This document shows, piece by piece, positions 16,165 to 24,910 of a stretch of DNA of 52,292 nucleotides (position 1 is its first letter; each line of letters opens with the position of its first letter). The stretch is from Alphaproteobacteria bacterium. GTDB lineage: Bacteria; Pseudomonadota; Alphaproteobacteria; Bin95. Where the stretch lies: the NCBI GenBank assembly GCA_030833925.1, contig JAURGE010000015.1, positions 1-52,292 on the forward strand. Direction: 5' to 3'. Made by a program: the position numbers and the translations under genes. Below the pieces are notes generated by a model. The model searched no databases. It was given only the letters and a program-made list of their open reading frames with translations, and had not been told where the DNA came from.

Positions 16165-17298
16165 ATGACACCGCGCATAGAAAAGTTTCTTGCTGACCAA
16201 CGTCCGGCCACGCCTTGCCTGGTTATGGATCTTGAAATGGTCCGCGAAAATTATCTCGCCCTCGCCCGTTCGTTGCCGCAAGCACGAATATTTTATGCCA
16301 TGAAGGCTAATCCAGCCCCCGAGATAATGGGAATGCTGGCCGAGATTGGTTCCAGCTTTGACACGGCTTCTATATACGAGATTAGAGAGGCTTTGGCTGC
16401 TGGTGCCCCTCCAAGCCGAATTTCGTTTGGCAATACCATAAAAAAACAGACTGACATTGCAGCAGCATATGCTCTTGGTGTTCGCCTGTTCGCATTTGAT
16501 AGCCAAGGTGAGCTAGATAAGCTTGCCGTCGCTGCTCCTGGAGCCAAAGTTTACTGCCGCATTCGTTTTGAGAAATCAAAAACAGCAGATTGGCCACTAG
16601 GCGGAAAATTTGGCTGTTCCATGGCCATGGCAGAGGAGCTTCTTGTTAGCGCAGGTAAGATGGGCCTCGATCCGTACGGCGTTTCTTTTCACGTAGGGTC
16701 CCAGCAGCGCAATGCGGGTGAATGGGACATGGCTGTCGGTAAGGCGGCCATGTTATTTACTAATTTACGTGAGCGTGGTGTGAACCTTCGTCTGTTGAAT
16801 GTGGGTGGAGGTTTGCCAGGTCATTACATGACAGAAGCTGCTTCTCATGCTGAACACGCAAGCGCGTTAACAGCGGCACTCAATAAGCACTTTGGAAATC
16901 GCCTTCCAGAAGTATTGATAGAGCCTGGCCGCAGCCTGGTTGCAGATGCAGGTATGATACGAAGCGAAGTAGTCCTGGTATCCCACAAGATCGAAGGGGG
17001 ACCGCGCTGGGTTTATTTAGATGCTGGAAAGTTCGGCGGTCTTATCGAGACAATGGATGAGGCCATCAAGTACCGTCTACGTACCTCGAGAGACGGTCAG
17101 GGAGATAGTTCTCGGGCGATTATCGCTGGACCTACCTGCGATGAAGTTGATGTGCTTTACCAAGAGACTCCCTATGCTCTACCAGATGATCTTAAGCCTG
17201 GTGACACAGTCGATTTTCTGTCTGCCGGAGCATATACATCGACGTATTGTTCAGTTGCTTTCAACGGGCTGCCACCGCTTAAGACCTACTGTGTCTGA
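16165..17298 (+). CDS. Ornithine decarboxylase (type III, PLP-dependent)
   Basis: 377 aa; converts ornithine to putrescine in polyamine synthesis. The alanine-racemase-type barrel carries PLP on Lys47 (IFYAMKANP). Further sites are SFHVGSQQ, the phosphate-binding LNVGGGLPGHY, EPGRSLVADAG and the active-site Cys in GPTCDEVDVLY; the C-terminal CSVAFNGLPPL is typical. Substrate could include lysine, as in some alphaproteobacterial homologues. The ATG at 16165 follows the structured leader; an in-frame extension upstream runs through the leader RNA and is not credible. The gene symbol is left blank because usage varies (speC, speF, odc). Confidence 0.93.
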   Translation: MTPRIEKFLADQRPATPCLVMDLEMVRENYLALARSLPQARIFYAMKANPAPEIMGMLAEIGSSFDTASIYEIREALAAGAPPSRISFGNTIKKQTDIAAAYALGVRLFAFDSQGELDKLAVAAPGAKVYCRIRFEKSKTADWPLGGKFGCSMAMAEELLVSAGKMGLDPYGVSFHVGSQQRNAGEWDMAVGKAAMLFTNLRERGVNLRLLNVGGGLPGHYMTEAASHAEHASALTAALNKHFGNRLPEVLIEPGRSLVADAGMIRSEVVLVSHKIEGGPRWVYLDAGKFGGLIETMDEAIKYRLRTSRDGQGDSSRAIIAGPTCDEVDVLYQETPYALPDDLKPGDTVDFLSAGAYTSTYCSVAFNGLPPLKTYCV

Positions 17299-17330
17299 TT
17301 TCTAGTGGTGCAAGGCCGAAGAGCGGATAC

Positions 17331-18188
17331 TTAGCAAAAACTAGCTAGCTTGCCGTGGTCTTCTGCATAGGAGCGATACAGAGTCTGTGCCTTCTGTGTT
17401 ACAGGCCCTGGTTGTAATGAACGGTCTTCATATCTGGTAATCGGTTGTATTTTATTTGCATTGCCGGTTGAGAATAGTTCATCGGCGGTATCTAATTCAG
17501 AGAACGTCACCGTTCGCTCTTCGACTTCAAAGCCAGCGTCAAGCAGAAGCTTTATGGTCCTTTGTCTTGTAATTCCGTTTAGAAAAGTTCCGTTGGCTAT
17601 TGGCGTGGATACGACATCATTTTTAACAATAAAGATGTTTGAGGTTGTCAGTTCTGCCACATTGCCGTTTGCATCTCCAACTACTGCAGCATCAAAGCCG
17701 CGGCTCTGAGCCTCTCTAAGCATTCGATGAGCGTTTGGATAAAGGCAAGCGGCTTTTGCATCTGTGGGGGCGGAAAGTGGTGTTGGGCGGACTCTTGTTG
17801 TTTTGCAGACTGAAAGACCCTGTTCGGCAGGGTTCATTGGGAGCTCAAAAAGGGTGAGGCAGAATTTTGTTGTAGTTGGAATGAGCCAACCTTCATCTCC
17901 GTAAAACATTGGTCGAATGTAAACTGCGGTGTCAGAAGTGAAATGCGATAGACCGTCTATGGCAAGGCGCTGGATTTCTTTTGCGGATACTTTTGGATCA
18001 AGGCCCAAAGCAATAGCAGAAGCTATGCAGCGCTCAGCATGTAAGTCGAGGTCCGGAGCAAGTCCGTCGAATGCTCGAGCTCCATCGAAAACCACCGTGG
18101 CCATCCATGCAGCATTGGTTAGCGGTCCAATGATTGGAGGGTTGCCTGAAATCCATTCACCGTCGATCCAGGAATAGGGCTCTGTCAT
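17331..18188 (-). CDS. Class IV aminotransferase, branched-chain amino acid type
   Basis: 285 aa, fold-type IV PLP enzyme. The PLP lysine lies in APTDAKAACLYPNAHRML (about residue 143); other features are TTSNIFIVKNDVVSTP, GTFLNGITRQRTIKLL and DELFSTGNANKIQPIT. The N-terminal WIDGEWISG and the segment MATVVFDGARAFDG match branched-chain aminotransferase relatives (IlvE), although D-amino-acid or aminodeoxychorismate specificity cannot be excluded. It converges with ornithine decarboxylase (32 bp between stops). It is divergent from the CitE-like gene. Confidence 0.85.
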   Translation of the reverse strand: MTEPYSWIDGEWISGNPPIIGPLTNAAWMATVVFDGARAFDGLAPDLDLHAERCIASAIALGLDPKVSAKEIQRLAIDGLSHFTSDTAVYIRPMFYGDEGWLIPTTTKFCLTLFELPMNPAEQGLSVCKTTRVRPTPLSAPTDAKAACLYPNAHRMLREAQSRGFDAAVVGDANGNVAELTTSNIFIVKNDVVSTPIANGTFLNGITRQRTIKLLLDAGFEVEERTVTFSELDTADELFSTGNANKIQPITRYEDRSLQPGPVTQKAQTLYRSYAEDHGKLASFC

Positions 18189-18358
18189 ATAAAGTTCTCC
18201 TGTGCTTCTTTGCAGACCCTATCAATCCTCTCCCCATACGTCAGCATTTCTCAAATGAAAAAATCTGTCGTAAAGCGTAAGTTGCACAGTTTTAAAGCAT
18301 GCTTGATGATCGAGCTGCGAATTTGTTTTCAAAATCTACATTGTGACCTGGAGTGATG

Positions 18359-19228
18359 ATGCCTCTTAGAACGATGTTGTTTGCGCCAGGGGACCACGCG
18401 CGCAAGGTTGCTAAAGTATTCGATGTGGGGGCTGATGCCGTGATCCTCGACCTGGAGGATGCAGTAGCTGAAGCTGAAAAACCTGCAACCCGTTCAGTTG
18501 TCGTTGAGGCATTGAAGAGGCCGCGCCGGTGTTACGGTTATGTTCGTGTTAACGGTATGGAAACGCACCACTGTTTTGGTGATCTAAAAGAGGTGGTGGG
18601 ACCTTGGTTAGACGGCGTTATATTACCGAAAGCCGAAAGTGCTGATCAGATTAAGACAGCTGATTGGCTAATTACTCAACTCGAAAGAGAAAAAAATTTA
18701 CCTGCCGGAAATATTGACCTTATTCCGATTATTGAGACTGCCAAAGGGCACCGAGCAATTGGCTCCATTGTTTCCGCTAGTCGTCGCCTCCAGAGGGTTG
18801 CATTTGGCGCGGGAGACTACACCCTCGATCTAGGCATCGCCTGGAGCCTTAGAGAGACCGAACTGGAGAGTGTTAGAGCAGCCTGCGTAATGGAGAGCAG
18901 AGCCGCAGGTATTGAGCCTCCGATCGATACTGTTTTTATTCACCTTAATGAAACGCAAGCATTTGTGGCATCTGTCGAGAGGGCACGAGACCTCGGTTTT
19001 CAGGGAAAGCTTTGCATCCATCCTGACCAAGTCAATGCTGCCAATGCAGCTTTTACACCAGATAAAGAAGCCGTTGCGTATGCGCGTCGTGTCGTTGAGG
19101 CTTTTCAAGCTGCTGAGGCTGCAGGCTCAGCATCAATTCAAGTTAATGGTTACTTCATTGATTATCCGATTTATGAAAAGGCGAAACGAACATTGGATAT
19201 CGCTGAGGCAATTGCTAACATAACCTAG
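18359..19228 (+). CDS. CitE-like CoA-ester lyase (HpcH/HpaI aldolase family)
   Basis: 289 aa. TIM barrel of the citrate-lyase beta / malyl-CoA lyase group: LFAPGDHARKVAKVF, GADAVILDLEDAVAEAEK, YVRVNGMETH, PIIETAKGHRAI, FGAGDYTLDLGIAW and KLCIHPDQVNAANAAF are all diagnostic; Glu and Asp in these bind Mg. It probably cleaves a beta-hydroxyacyl-CoA such as malyl- or methylmalyl-CoA, or acts as a thioesterase on it. Three start codons lie in tandem (18353, 18356, 18359); the last has the best spacing from GGAG. It precedes the PrpD-like gene on the same strand. Confidence 0.88.
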   Translation: MPLRTMLFAPGDHARKVAKVFDVGADAVILDLEDAVAEAEKPATRSVVVEALKRPRRCYGYVRVNGMETHHCFGDLKEVVGPWLDGVILPKAESADQIKTADWLITQLEREKNLPAGNIDLIPIIETAKGHRAIGSIVSASRRLQRVAFGAGDYTLDLGIAWSLRETELESVRAACVMESRAAGIEPPIDTVFIHLNETQAFVASVERARDLGFQGKLCIHPDQVNAANAAFTPDKEAVAYARRVVEAFQAAEAAGSASIQVNGYFIDYPIYEKAKRTLDIAEAIANIT

Positions 19229-19368
19229 CTTGATACCCATTCTGCTTTATTGTTCCAGATCAGCGTTGTGAATTTTGGGCCGGTAAGAATTTGACAAACT
19301 TCTCGCTAACTCTTCTCGGCACATAGATAGGTTTCCAAACAAATCGACGATCAAAGAAGGCCACTCCC

Positions 19369-20805
19369 ATGAATGTCATTTCTAAGCCCGAACAGATTTC
19401 ATCTCCTTCTTCCGTTGCCGCAGATGGTAGAACAATATCTGCAACTCTGGCATCGTTCGCAGCTAGTTTTGACTTAGAAAAAGCACCACGCCAGGTAATA
19501 GAGCGCGCTAAGCTTCATATCCTTGACTGTTTTGGAATTGCGCTGGCATCGACAACTTTCGAATTTGGACAACGGGCAGCGAACGCTTTGCGTGGATTGG
19601 CAGGTGAGGGAGGCTACCCGGTTATTGGTTTTAATATGGCACTGCCAGTCCGGGACCAGGCGCTTTTGAATGGCACCTTAATTCACGGTCTCGATTTTGA
19701 TGATACGCACACTGACGGCGTAATCCATGCAAGTGCGTCAGCTCTTGCCGCTGCTTTTGCTCAGGGTCTTCGTTATGAAGTGAGTGGTGCCGATATGATG
19801 GCGGCATACTTAATTGGTGTTGAGGTTTCCGCGCGCATAGGAGCTGCAGCTCAAGGTGGCTTCCACACCCGAGGTTATCACCCCACAGGTTTAGTGGGAG
19901 TATTTGGTGCAGCGCTTTCGGCGTCAAAGCTCGGCCATCTGACAGCAAAGCAAATGGAGGACGCTCAGGGAATTGCTTTGTCTCAATCCTCAGGAAACCT
20001 GGAATTTTTGTCTGATGGGGCATGGACCAAGAGAATGCATCCAGGTTGGGCAGCAACATCGGCCATAACAGCGGCTGCTCTGGCGAAGGAGGGATTTAAA
20101 GGGCCTAGCCAGACTTATGAAGGGCGTTATGGCCTCTTTAATCTCTATCTTGGTCAGGAAAACTCGGCAAATCTTGCGATGTGCACAGAGGGGTTGGGAG
20201 AAGTCTGGGAGTTGGAGAACGTCGGTTTCAAGCCCTATCCGGCATGCCATTTCAACCATGCGTTTGCTGACGCTACGCTCGCATTGATGAGCCAAGGGCT
20301 TTCAGCCGATAATGTTGCCAGCGTTACAGCGTACATTCACCCAACACAGGCCGCTGTTGTATGTGAACCCCTTGACCAGAAGCGTAGGCCACAAAATGCC
20401 TACGATGCTCAGTTCTCCATTCCGTATATTGTAGCGACAAGCTTAACCCGCGGACGTTTCACACTAGATGAACTTGATTCTGACGCAATTAATGATGAGA
20501 GAGCTTTGGCTATTGCTGCAAATGTTGATTGGCAGGATGATCCAGAAACAGCTTTTCCACGCTACTATTCTGGGAAGTTGGTTGCTCGAACAAAAGACGG
20601 ACGTACATTAGAGCACCGTGAACGAGTTAATCGTGGATCGGATGCAAATCCGTTATCTGCTGATGATATAACTGAGAAGTTTTGGGCAAATGCGACCCGC
20701 GCTGTTTCACGCTCAAAAGCACAAACGGTTTATGATGAGGTCATGAATTTAGACTCTGCTGAAGACATATGGCCTTTGGCTCGAGCGTTATCATTAGCGG
20801 GCTAA
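19369..20805 (+). CDS. MmgE/PrpD family protein
   Basis: 478 aa, the normal length of the 2-methylcitrate dehydratase / cis-aconitate decarboxylase / iminodisuccinate epimerase family. Motifs are HILDCFGIALAST, LNGTLIHGLDFDDTHTDGVIH, GVEVSARIGAA, FHTRGYHPTGLVGVFGAAL, and PYPACHFNHAFADA late in the protein. Many family members in catabolic clusters are not true PrpD, so the substrate stays open. It follows the CitE-like lyase with a 140-bp gap and may act in the same organic-acid pathway. prpB and prpC are not here, although prpE lies 5 kb away. Confidence 0.9.
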   Translation: MNVISKPEQISSPSSVAADGRTISATLASFAASFDLEKAPRQVIERAKLHILDCFGIALASTTFEFGQRAANALRGLAGEGGYPVIGFNMALPVRDQALLNGTLIHGLDFDDTHTDGVIHASASALAAAFAQGLRYEVSGADMMAAYLIGVEVSARIGAAAQGGFHTRGYHPTGLVGVFGAALSASKLGHLTAKQMEDAQGIALSQSSGNLEFLSDGAWTKRMHPGWAATSAITAAALAKEGFKGPSQTYEGRYGLFNLYLGQENSANLAMCTEGLGEVWELENVGFKPYPACHFNHAFADATLALMSQGLSADNVASVTAYIHPTQAAVVCEPLDQKRRPQNAYDAQFSIPYIVATSLTRGRFTLDELDSDAINDERALAIAANVDWQDDPETAFPRYYSGKLVARTKDGRTLEHRERVNRGSDANPLSADDITEKFWANATRAVSRSKAQTVYDEVMNLDSAEDIWPLARALSLAG

Positions 20806-20948
20806 CATCTCTTATTTGTGCTGATTAGACCGATACAAATTCACATCATCCTAGACAGCACAGCACCGAGATTACTAGCTTGTTAGATAATAAATGCCTG
20901 AGCTGCTGAAAGCAGACACCTGCTTATGATCTAGCTCTTACCAGCGCT

Positions 20949-22802
20949 TCAACCAAATACATATGCATGAAGTGTTTCCTGAACTTCTGTCCGAAGCTCA
21001 TGCCATTTCTTTGGGCCGCCATAGTAAGCCAGGCTGCCAGGAGCGGCTGCGCCCTCGCCATTATAGTAGCTAAGGCAGTCCCGAAGTGGACGAGTTAAGA
21101 GATCAGCCTCGGCGCAATGTTTTGCATATGCATTTTCTGGGTCTGATTTGATGTCGATGAGGGTGTGACCTTCATTCCGCATTTTAGTTAGGAGCCATGT
21201 GACATAGTCCGTGTGACTTTCAATGCCTCGGATGAAGTTGAATTGACCACCACCACCCTGAGGCCCTGAAAGAATGAATAGATTTGGAAACCCTTCAGAA
21301 TGAATCCCCAAGAAGGTTTTAACCCCCTCTGTATCCCATTTTTCATTTAAACTTCGTCCGCCACGACCAACTATCGAGGCAAAAGTTGACTTTGCCATCC
21401 ACTCAAATCCAGTCGCGTATATGAGCACGTCAAGTGGATATTCTTTTCCATTATGAACGACGCCTGACTCATTGATTTGTTTGACGCCGTGCGGAGCACA
21501 GTCAACCAAATGCACGTGCTCTTTATTAAAAGCAGGCAGGAATTCATCGTGGAAGGTAGGCCGCTTGCAGCCATACGGATAGTAAGCCTTCAGAGAAGCC
21601 GCAGTTGCAGGGTCTTCAACCACGCTATCCACACGAGCTCGGATCTGTTCCATTATTCGGAAGTTAGTGTTCAGCTGAGCTTGTATCCGTTCCTCAGCAC
21701 TGAGCTTGCCTGTGTGCGTCTTCCTAACTTTGTAATCTGTTGCTTCACCTGAGAGAAAAGCATCGTTTCCTTGAAGCGCGACACGACCAGAGTCGATCAT
21801 TGCCAATCGATCGCGTCGCTTCTTTGACCAGTCTTCCTCCTTTGCCCACTGTGCGCGTTCTTCATCTGTAGTTGCGCGCTGGTCGCGCACGTCAACGGAG
21901 GAGGGGGTGCGCTGAAATACAAATAGCTCTCCGGCTATCTTCGCAAGTTCTGGCACTGCTTGGACTGCAGTTGCACCTGTTCCTATGATGCCGACGCGTT
22001 TTCCTTCCAAGTCTACATGATAATTCCACCTGGATGTGTGAAAGCTTTCTCCTTTGAAGGTTTCCATTCCGTCAATGCGCGCCAAGCGCGGTGTGGTGAG
22101 GATGCCATTTGCAAGAATAAGATAACGCGCTTTCATTTCATCGCCACGATCAGTCTTGATCGTCCAGCGCTGTGATCCTTCGTCCCAAAGAGTGTCTTGC
22201 ACCGTGGTGTGGAAAAGGCACTGATCGTAAAAGCCAGTGCGATTGGCTATCATTTGGCAGTATTCTAGGATTTCAAATCCTGAGGCAAATTTCATAGAGG
22301 GGATGTAGCCCATCTCTTCCAAAAGAGGCAGGTACGAATAACTTTCTACATCACAAGCAATGCCGGGATACCTATTCCAGTACCAAGTGCCTCCAACATC
22401 ACCTCCTTTTTCGCAAAACCGGATGTCAGTGATGCCAGCCTTAGAAAGCTTATACCAAAGTAATAATGCAGCGAAGCCGGCGCCTACTATCACAACTTCA
22501 CATTCATCATTGAGAGCTTCACGAGGCACTGGTGCGGTTGAGTAAACATCCTCCAAATAGTGGGCAAACTCTCCTTCCATGCGCATGTAATCGGCTGCAC
22601 CCCGACGAGCTTCTTTGAAAGCCTTATACTTTTCTTGCTCTTCAGCCGAGAATTTGGCACCTGGTGGGGGTGGGGGAAGTGTCTTCAGTTTTTCATCGTC
22701 TATTGCCGAATATCCCTTACCGGTGATTTTTTCAGTTGCCTTGGCAGCACGCGTGTTGAAGCGTTTGCGACCAGTTGCCGGATTAATTGAGATAGCTTCC
22801 AT
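20949..22802 (-). CDS. Flavin-containing Baeyer-Villiger-type monooxygenase (long N-terminus)
   Basis: 617 aa. Two Rossmann sites, VVIVGAGFAALLLWYKL for FAD (about 105) and GKRVGIIGTGATAVQAVPEL for NADPH, flank the fingerprint FKGESFHTSRWNYHVDLEG, which fits FxGxxxHxxxW. DVGGTWYWNRYPGIACDVES is also diagnostic. The roughly 100-residue N-terminal extension is seen in the larger class that includes cyclododecanone, cyclopentadecanone and phenylacetone relatives. It inserts oxygen next to a ketone using NADPH and O2; the substrate is unknown. It is divergent from a shorter BVMO with a 143-bp shared upstream region. Confidence 0.9.
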   Translation of the reverse strand: MEAISINPATGRKRFNTRAAKATEKITGKGYSAIDDEKLKTLPPPPPGAKFSAEEQEKYKAFKEARRGAADYMRMEGEFAHYLEDVYSTAPVPREALNDECEVVIVGAGFAALLLWYKLSKAGITDIRFCEKGGDVGGTWYWNRYPGIACDVESYSYLPLLEEMGYIPSMKFASGFEILEYCQMIANRTGFYDQCLFHTTVQDTLWDEGSQRWTIKTDRGDEMKARYLILANGILTTPRLARIDGMETFKGESFHTSRWNYHVDLEGKRVGIIGTGATAVQAVPELAKIAGELFVFQRTPSSVDVRDQRATTDEERAQWAKEEDWSKKRRDRLAMIDSGRVALQGNDAFLSGEATDYKVRKTHTGKLSAEERIQAQLNTNFRIMEQIRARVDSVVEDPATAASLKAYYPYGCKRPTFHDEFLPAFNKEHVHLVDCAPHGVKQINESGVVHNGKEYPLDVLIYATGFEWMAKSTFASIVGRGGRSLNEKWDTEGVKTFLGIHSEGFPNLFILSGPQGGGGQFNFIRGIESHTDYVTWLLTKMRNEGHTLIDIKSDPENAYAKHCAEADLLTRPLRDCLSYYNGEGAAAPGSLAYYGGPKKWHELRTEVQETLHAYVFG

Positions 22803-22945
22803 AGCGATACTTACCTGAATGAATAGTTGTGCTTCTGTAGTTTATGTTAGCCCTTCTTGTTATGAAAACCAGTGTGTGAAGAGTATCTTTTTGCCAATAG
22901 AATTTTTTGCTTTCAAAAGGGATGTGGGGACTAGGAGGGCACTGT

Positions 22946-24559
22946 ATGTCAAAATCTAAACCCCGTCAGGACTTCGACGCTATAATCATAGGTGGCGGTA
23001 TTTCTGGCATGTTTATGGTTTACCGTTTGCGTTCGCTTGGGATGAAAGTAAGGGCGTTTGAGAACGGTTCAGATGTAGGCGGTACTTGGTATTGGAATCG
23101 CTATCCTGGAGCACGGTTTGACAGTGAAAGCTGGACTTACGGATATACCTTTTCGAAGGAATTACTGCAGGAATGGGACTGGACAGAGAATTATTCGCCA
23201 CAGCCCCACACTCTAAAATACCTTCAATATGTTGCCGATAAATTCGACCTCCGTCGTGATATGACCTTCAATGCAAATGTAGTAGCTGCCCACTTTGATG
23301 ATTCCGCTACTATGTGGACCATTACACTTCAGGATGGTCGAAGGTTTTCAGCGCCGATCTTGGTAACTGGACTAGGGCCATTATCCGCCCATACGCTTCC
23401 GAATATAGACGGTCGTGATGAATACCAAGGGCAGGCGGTGCATACCGCTCGGTGGCCTAAAGAGGGCGTAGATCTCAATGGCAAAACCGTAGGCATCATT
23501 GGAACTGGTGCTTCAGCAATTCAGGCTATACCGGAAATTGCAAAACAAGCGGGACAACTCACGGTCTTTCAACGAACACCGAATTGGGCAGCACCTCTGC
23601 ATAATGCCAAAATATCTAAGGCAGAGATGGAGGAAATTAAAACTAGATACGATGAAATATATGCTTCGTGCAGAGACACTGTTGCTTATTTTATTCATAA
23701 CCCAGACCCACGTGGCACCTTTGAAGTAACCGAGGAAGAGCGGGTTGCGCATTGGGAAAAGCTCTATGCATCGCCTGGTTTTGGTATCTGGCTTGGAAAT
23801 TTCCGCGATATTCTCACGGACGAAAAAGCAAATGCGCTGATGACGGAATGGGCTGCAAATAAGGTTCGGCAGCGTGTTAGAGATCCAGTTATTGCTGAGC
23901 GTTTAATTCCGAAAAACCACGGCTTTGGAACACGGCGTCTGCCGCTGGAGAGCGGTTATTTCGAAACCTATAACCGAGACAATGTTGAGCTTGTCTCAGT
24001 TCTCGAAGAGCCGATCAAACGGATCACAAAAACTGGCGTAAAAACAAGTAATCGAGAGTTTGATTTTGATATTCTAATTTATGCCACAGGATTTGATGGT
24101 GTTGCGGGACCGTATGACCGTATAGATTTTCGCGGACCAGATGGGCGTAAGCTGATCGATGATTGGAAGATCCTTCCCCGCACATTTTTGGGTGTCCAAG
24201 CCGAGGGATTTCCAAATCTTTTTATGGTGCTCGGCCCCCACACGGCACGCGGCAATATTCCACGAAACATTGAAGAAATAGCCGACTGGGTGGTCGGCCT
24301 GATAAAATTCATGCGTGATAAGGGTTATCAGCGCTGTGAGCCGCGCCCTGGCCCCGTTGAATCCTATACTCAAGAAGTTCTAGAAGTAGATGCCCTCTTG
24401 CTGTCTTCAAAAGTTCCAAGCTGGCAAACGGGTGTCAATCGGAATGTCGAGGGGAAAAGCACTCCGCGGCCACTAGGATATAACGGTGGTGCGCCACGCT
24501 ATCGTAAAAAAGCGGAAAAAGTAGCTGCCGGAGGCTATCAGGAATTTAGATTTTTATAG
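22946..24559 (+). CDS. Flavin-containing Baeyer-Villiger-type monooxygenase (short form)
   Basis: 537 aa from the ATG at 22946, fixed by a perfect ribosome site AGGAGGG (22933-22939). FAD site AIIIGGGISGMFMVYRL near the N-terminus, VGGTWYWNRYPGARFDSESW, fingerprint YQGQAVHTARWPKEGVDLNG (Tyr for the usual Phe), and NADPH site VGIIGTGASAIQAIPEI. It lacks the extra N-terminal domain of its divergent neighbour, so the two are distinct subfamilies, not a duplication. It probably acts on cyclic, linear or aryl ketones; the substrate is not predictable. Confidence 0.9.
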   Translation: MSKSKPRQDFDAIIIGGGISGMFMVYRLRSLGMKVRAFENGSDVGGTWYWNRYPGARFDSESWTYGYTFSKELLQEWDWTENYSPQPHTLKYLQYVADKFDLRRDMTFNANVVAAHFDDSATMWTITLQDGRRFSAPILVTGLGPLSAHTLPNIDGRDEYQGQAVHTARWPKEGVDLNGKTVGIIGTGASAIQAIPEIAKQAGQLTVFQRTPNWAAPLHNAKISKAEMEEIKTRYDEIYASCRDTVAYFIHNPDPRGTFEVTEEERVAHWEKLYASPGFGIWLGNFRDILTDEKANALMTEWAANKVRQRVRDPVIAERLIPKNHGFGTRRLPLESGYFETYNRDNVELVSVLEEPIKRITKTGVKTSNREFDFDILIYATGFDGVAGPYDRIDFRGPDGRKLIDDWKILPRTFLGVQAEGFPNLFMVLGPHTARGNIPRNIEEIADWVVGLIKFMRDKGYQRCEPRPGPVESYTQEVLEVDALLLSSKVPSWQTGVNRNVEGKSTPRPLGYNGGAPRYRKKAEKVAAGGYQEFRFL

Positions 24560-24622
24560 ACTTAATGCAACGCTAACAAACGACGACTTAAAGGCATTCT
24601 TTGAAAAACCGCGCCGCAATGT

Positions 24623-24697
24623 TGGTAGCGGAGGAGGGATTTGAACCCCCGACCAAGGGATTATGATTCCCCTGCTCTACCACTGAGCTACCCCGCC
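24623..24697 (-). tRNA. tRNA-Met (anticodon CAU), elongator type
   Basis: A full cloverleaf can be drawn: acceptor GGCGGGG with CTCCGCT, D-arm GCTCAGTGGTAGAGC, anticodon arm GGGGA-ATCATAA-TCCCT with CAU at 24663-24665, T-arm GGGGG-TTCAAAT-CCCTC, discriminator A and an encoded CCA. The anticodon stem lacks the G-C run of initiators, so this is an elongator; tRNA-Ile2, with a lysidine-modified CAU, is an alternative. The first acceptor pair is G1-U72, which is unusual. It is on the same strand as, and downstream of, mnmA. Confidence 0.93.
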
Positions 24698-24733
24698 ATT
24701 TGCACAAACGATTTGGTATCTGTTTGGACGGCG

Positions 24734-24762
24734 TATATGGCGGGGGCAGGGCTAGCTGTCAA
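24734..24762 (-). promoter_or_regulatory. Probable promoter of tRNA-Met
   Basis: On the minus strand a consensus -35 TTGACA (24757-24762) is 17 bp from CATATA (24734-24739), placing the start about 30 bp before the tRNA. The -35 sits inside a perfect 7-bp inverted repeat with a 6-bp spacer (24752-24771), which may be chance or a control site. Confidence 0.5.
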
Positions 24763-24910
24763 GGCAGCTAGGGCTGGAATTGCGGAGCGCCGCCCAACAA
24801 TATGAGCTAACGGCCCCTAGAATTAGGTCTATATGTACTGATAAGGGAATATCGTCATTGTGATTTGGCTTTAATCCCTTTTGCTAAAAATGAATAAGGA
24901 ATTATGCTGC

